From the NCBI GenBank assembly GCA_041390125.1, contig JAWKQN010000010.1, positions 62,001-126,000 on the forward strand: DNA of 64,000 nt, in the 5' to 3' direction. Position 1 is the stretch's first letter; every line of letters starts with the position of its first letter. This document shows, piece after piece, positions 63,954 to 64,000 of this stretch. A program made the position numbers and the translations under genes. Below the pieces are notes generated by a model. It was not told the DNA's origin and did no database searches. It saw nothing but the letters and a program-made list of their open reading frames with translations. This DNA is from Gemmatimonadota bacterium (GTDB lineage Bacteria > Gemmatimonadota > Gemmatimonadetes > Longimicrobiales > Gaopeijiaceae).

Positions 63954-64000
63954 TGCGCGTGCTGCCGCCGCCTCCGATCGGGTCGCCCGCGGGCATCTGG
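63943..64000 (-). CDS. Possible C-terminus of a gene entering from the right edge
   Basis: A minus-strand frame is open from the edge to TGA at 63943-63945, ending QMPAGDPIGGGGSTRSPG. Its convergence with the hairpin at 63871-63897 supports a real 3' end, but only 18 codons are visible, so no family can be named. Confidence 0.35.
   Translation of the reverse strand, partial: QMPAGDPIGGGGSTRSPG

Overview
The window is high-G+C bacterial chromosome, densely packed with genes on both strands, with many GTG and some TTG starts and short or overlapping gene junctions. No rRNA, tRNA, insertion sequence, prophage or CRISPR array is visible. The gene content (a PadR regulator coupled to an ADOP-type FtsX permease, a type III glutamine synthetase, a DUF5916 outer-membrane protein, secreted S9/M28/M20 peptidases, a Spondin_N lipoprotein, heme A synthase with DUF420) suggests a Gram-negative aerobic heterotroph, most likely Gemmatimonadota. 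That assignment is inference from gene content, not from a marker gene.

Bases 1-18387 hold the most unusual part, a caspase-centred signalling locus. A giant envelope protein (5' end outside the window) has SdrD_B-like and CARDB-like domains, one transmembrane helix and a cytoplasmic TPR domain. It overlaps a 1136-aa protein that joins a trypsin-like domain without its catalytic residues, a TIR-like domain, a TPR domain resembling that of the giant protein, a SLOG-like Rossmann segment and a C14 caspase. Converging on these is an operon of a Ser/Thr kinase with TPR-like repeats, a small coiled-coil protein with nine 11-residue Arg-Gly repeats, and a caspase fused to a GHSRGG lipase. A second membrane-anchored kinase is transcribed divergently. 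I read this as a candidate abortive-infection or programmed-death system; its function is inference.

Bases 18388-34994 hold a PadR/ADOP permease operon with a palindromic candidate operator, type III glutamine synthetase with a clear promoter and terminator, a P-loop-less relative of the DUF234 ATPases, a CHAD protein, a DUF5916 protein, a glycerophosphotransferase-like/nucleotidyltransferase pair, an M28-like lipoprotein and small envelope proteins.

Bases 35123-48398 are mostly metabolism and transport: an acyl-CoA synthetase coupled to a methyltransferase, an S9 peptidase, DUF6159, MFS and ABC exporters, heme A synthase plus DUF420, a histidine-kinase-like protein, a CoA-binding protein, and peroxiredoxin coupled to a V4R-like protein.

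Bases 48525-63849 carry an orphan E1-alpha dehydrogenase, an ECF sigma factor with PspA, a translationally coupled run (GlsB-like, M20 peptidase, HyuA, DUF2723, MscS), two SnoaL-like secreted proteins, a MATE exporter, a Spondin_N lipoprotein and a secreted PHP protein. A further minus-strand gene probably enters from the right edge.
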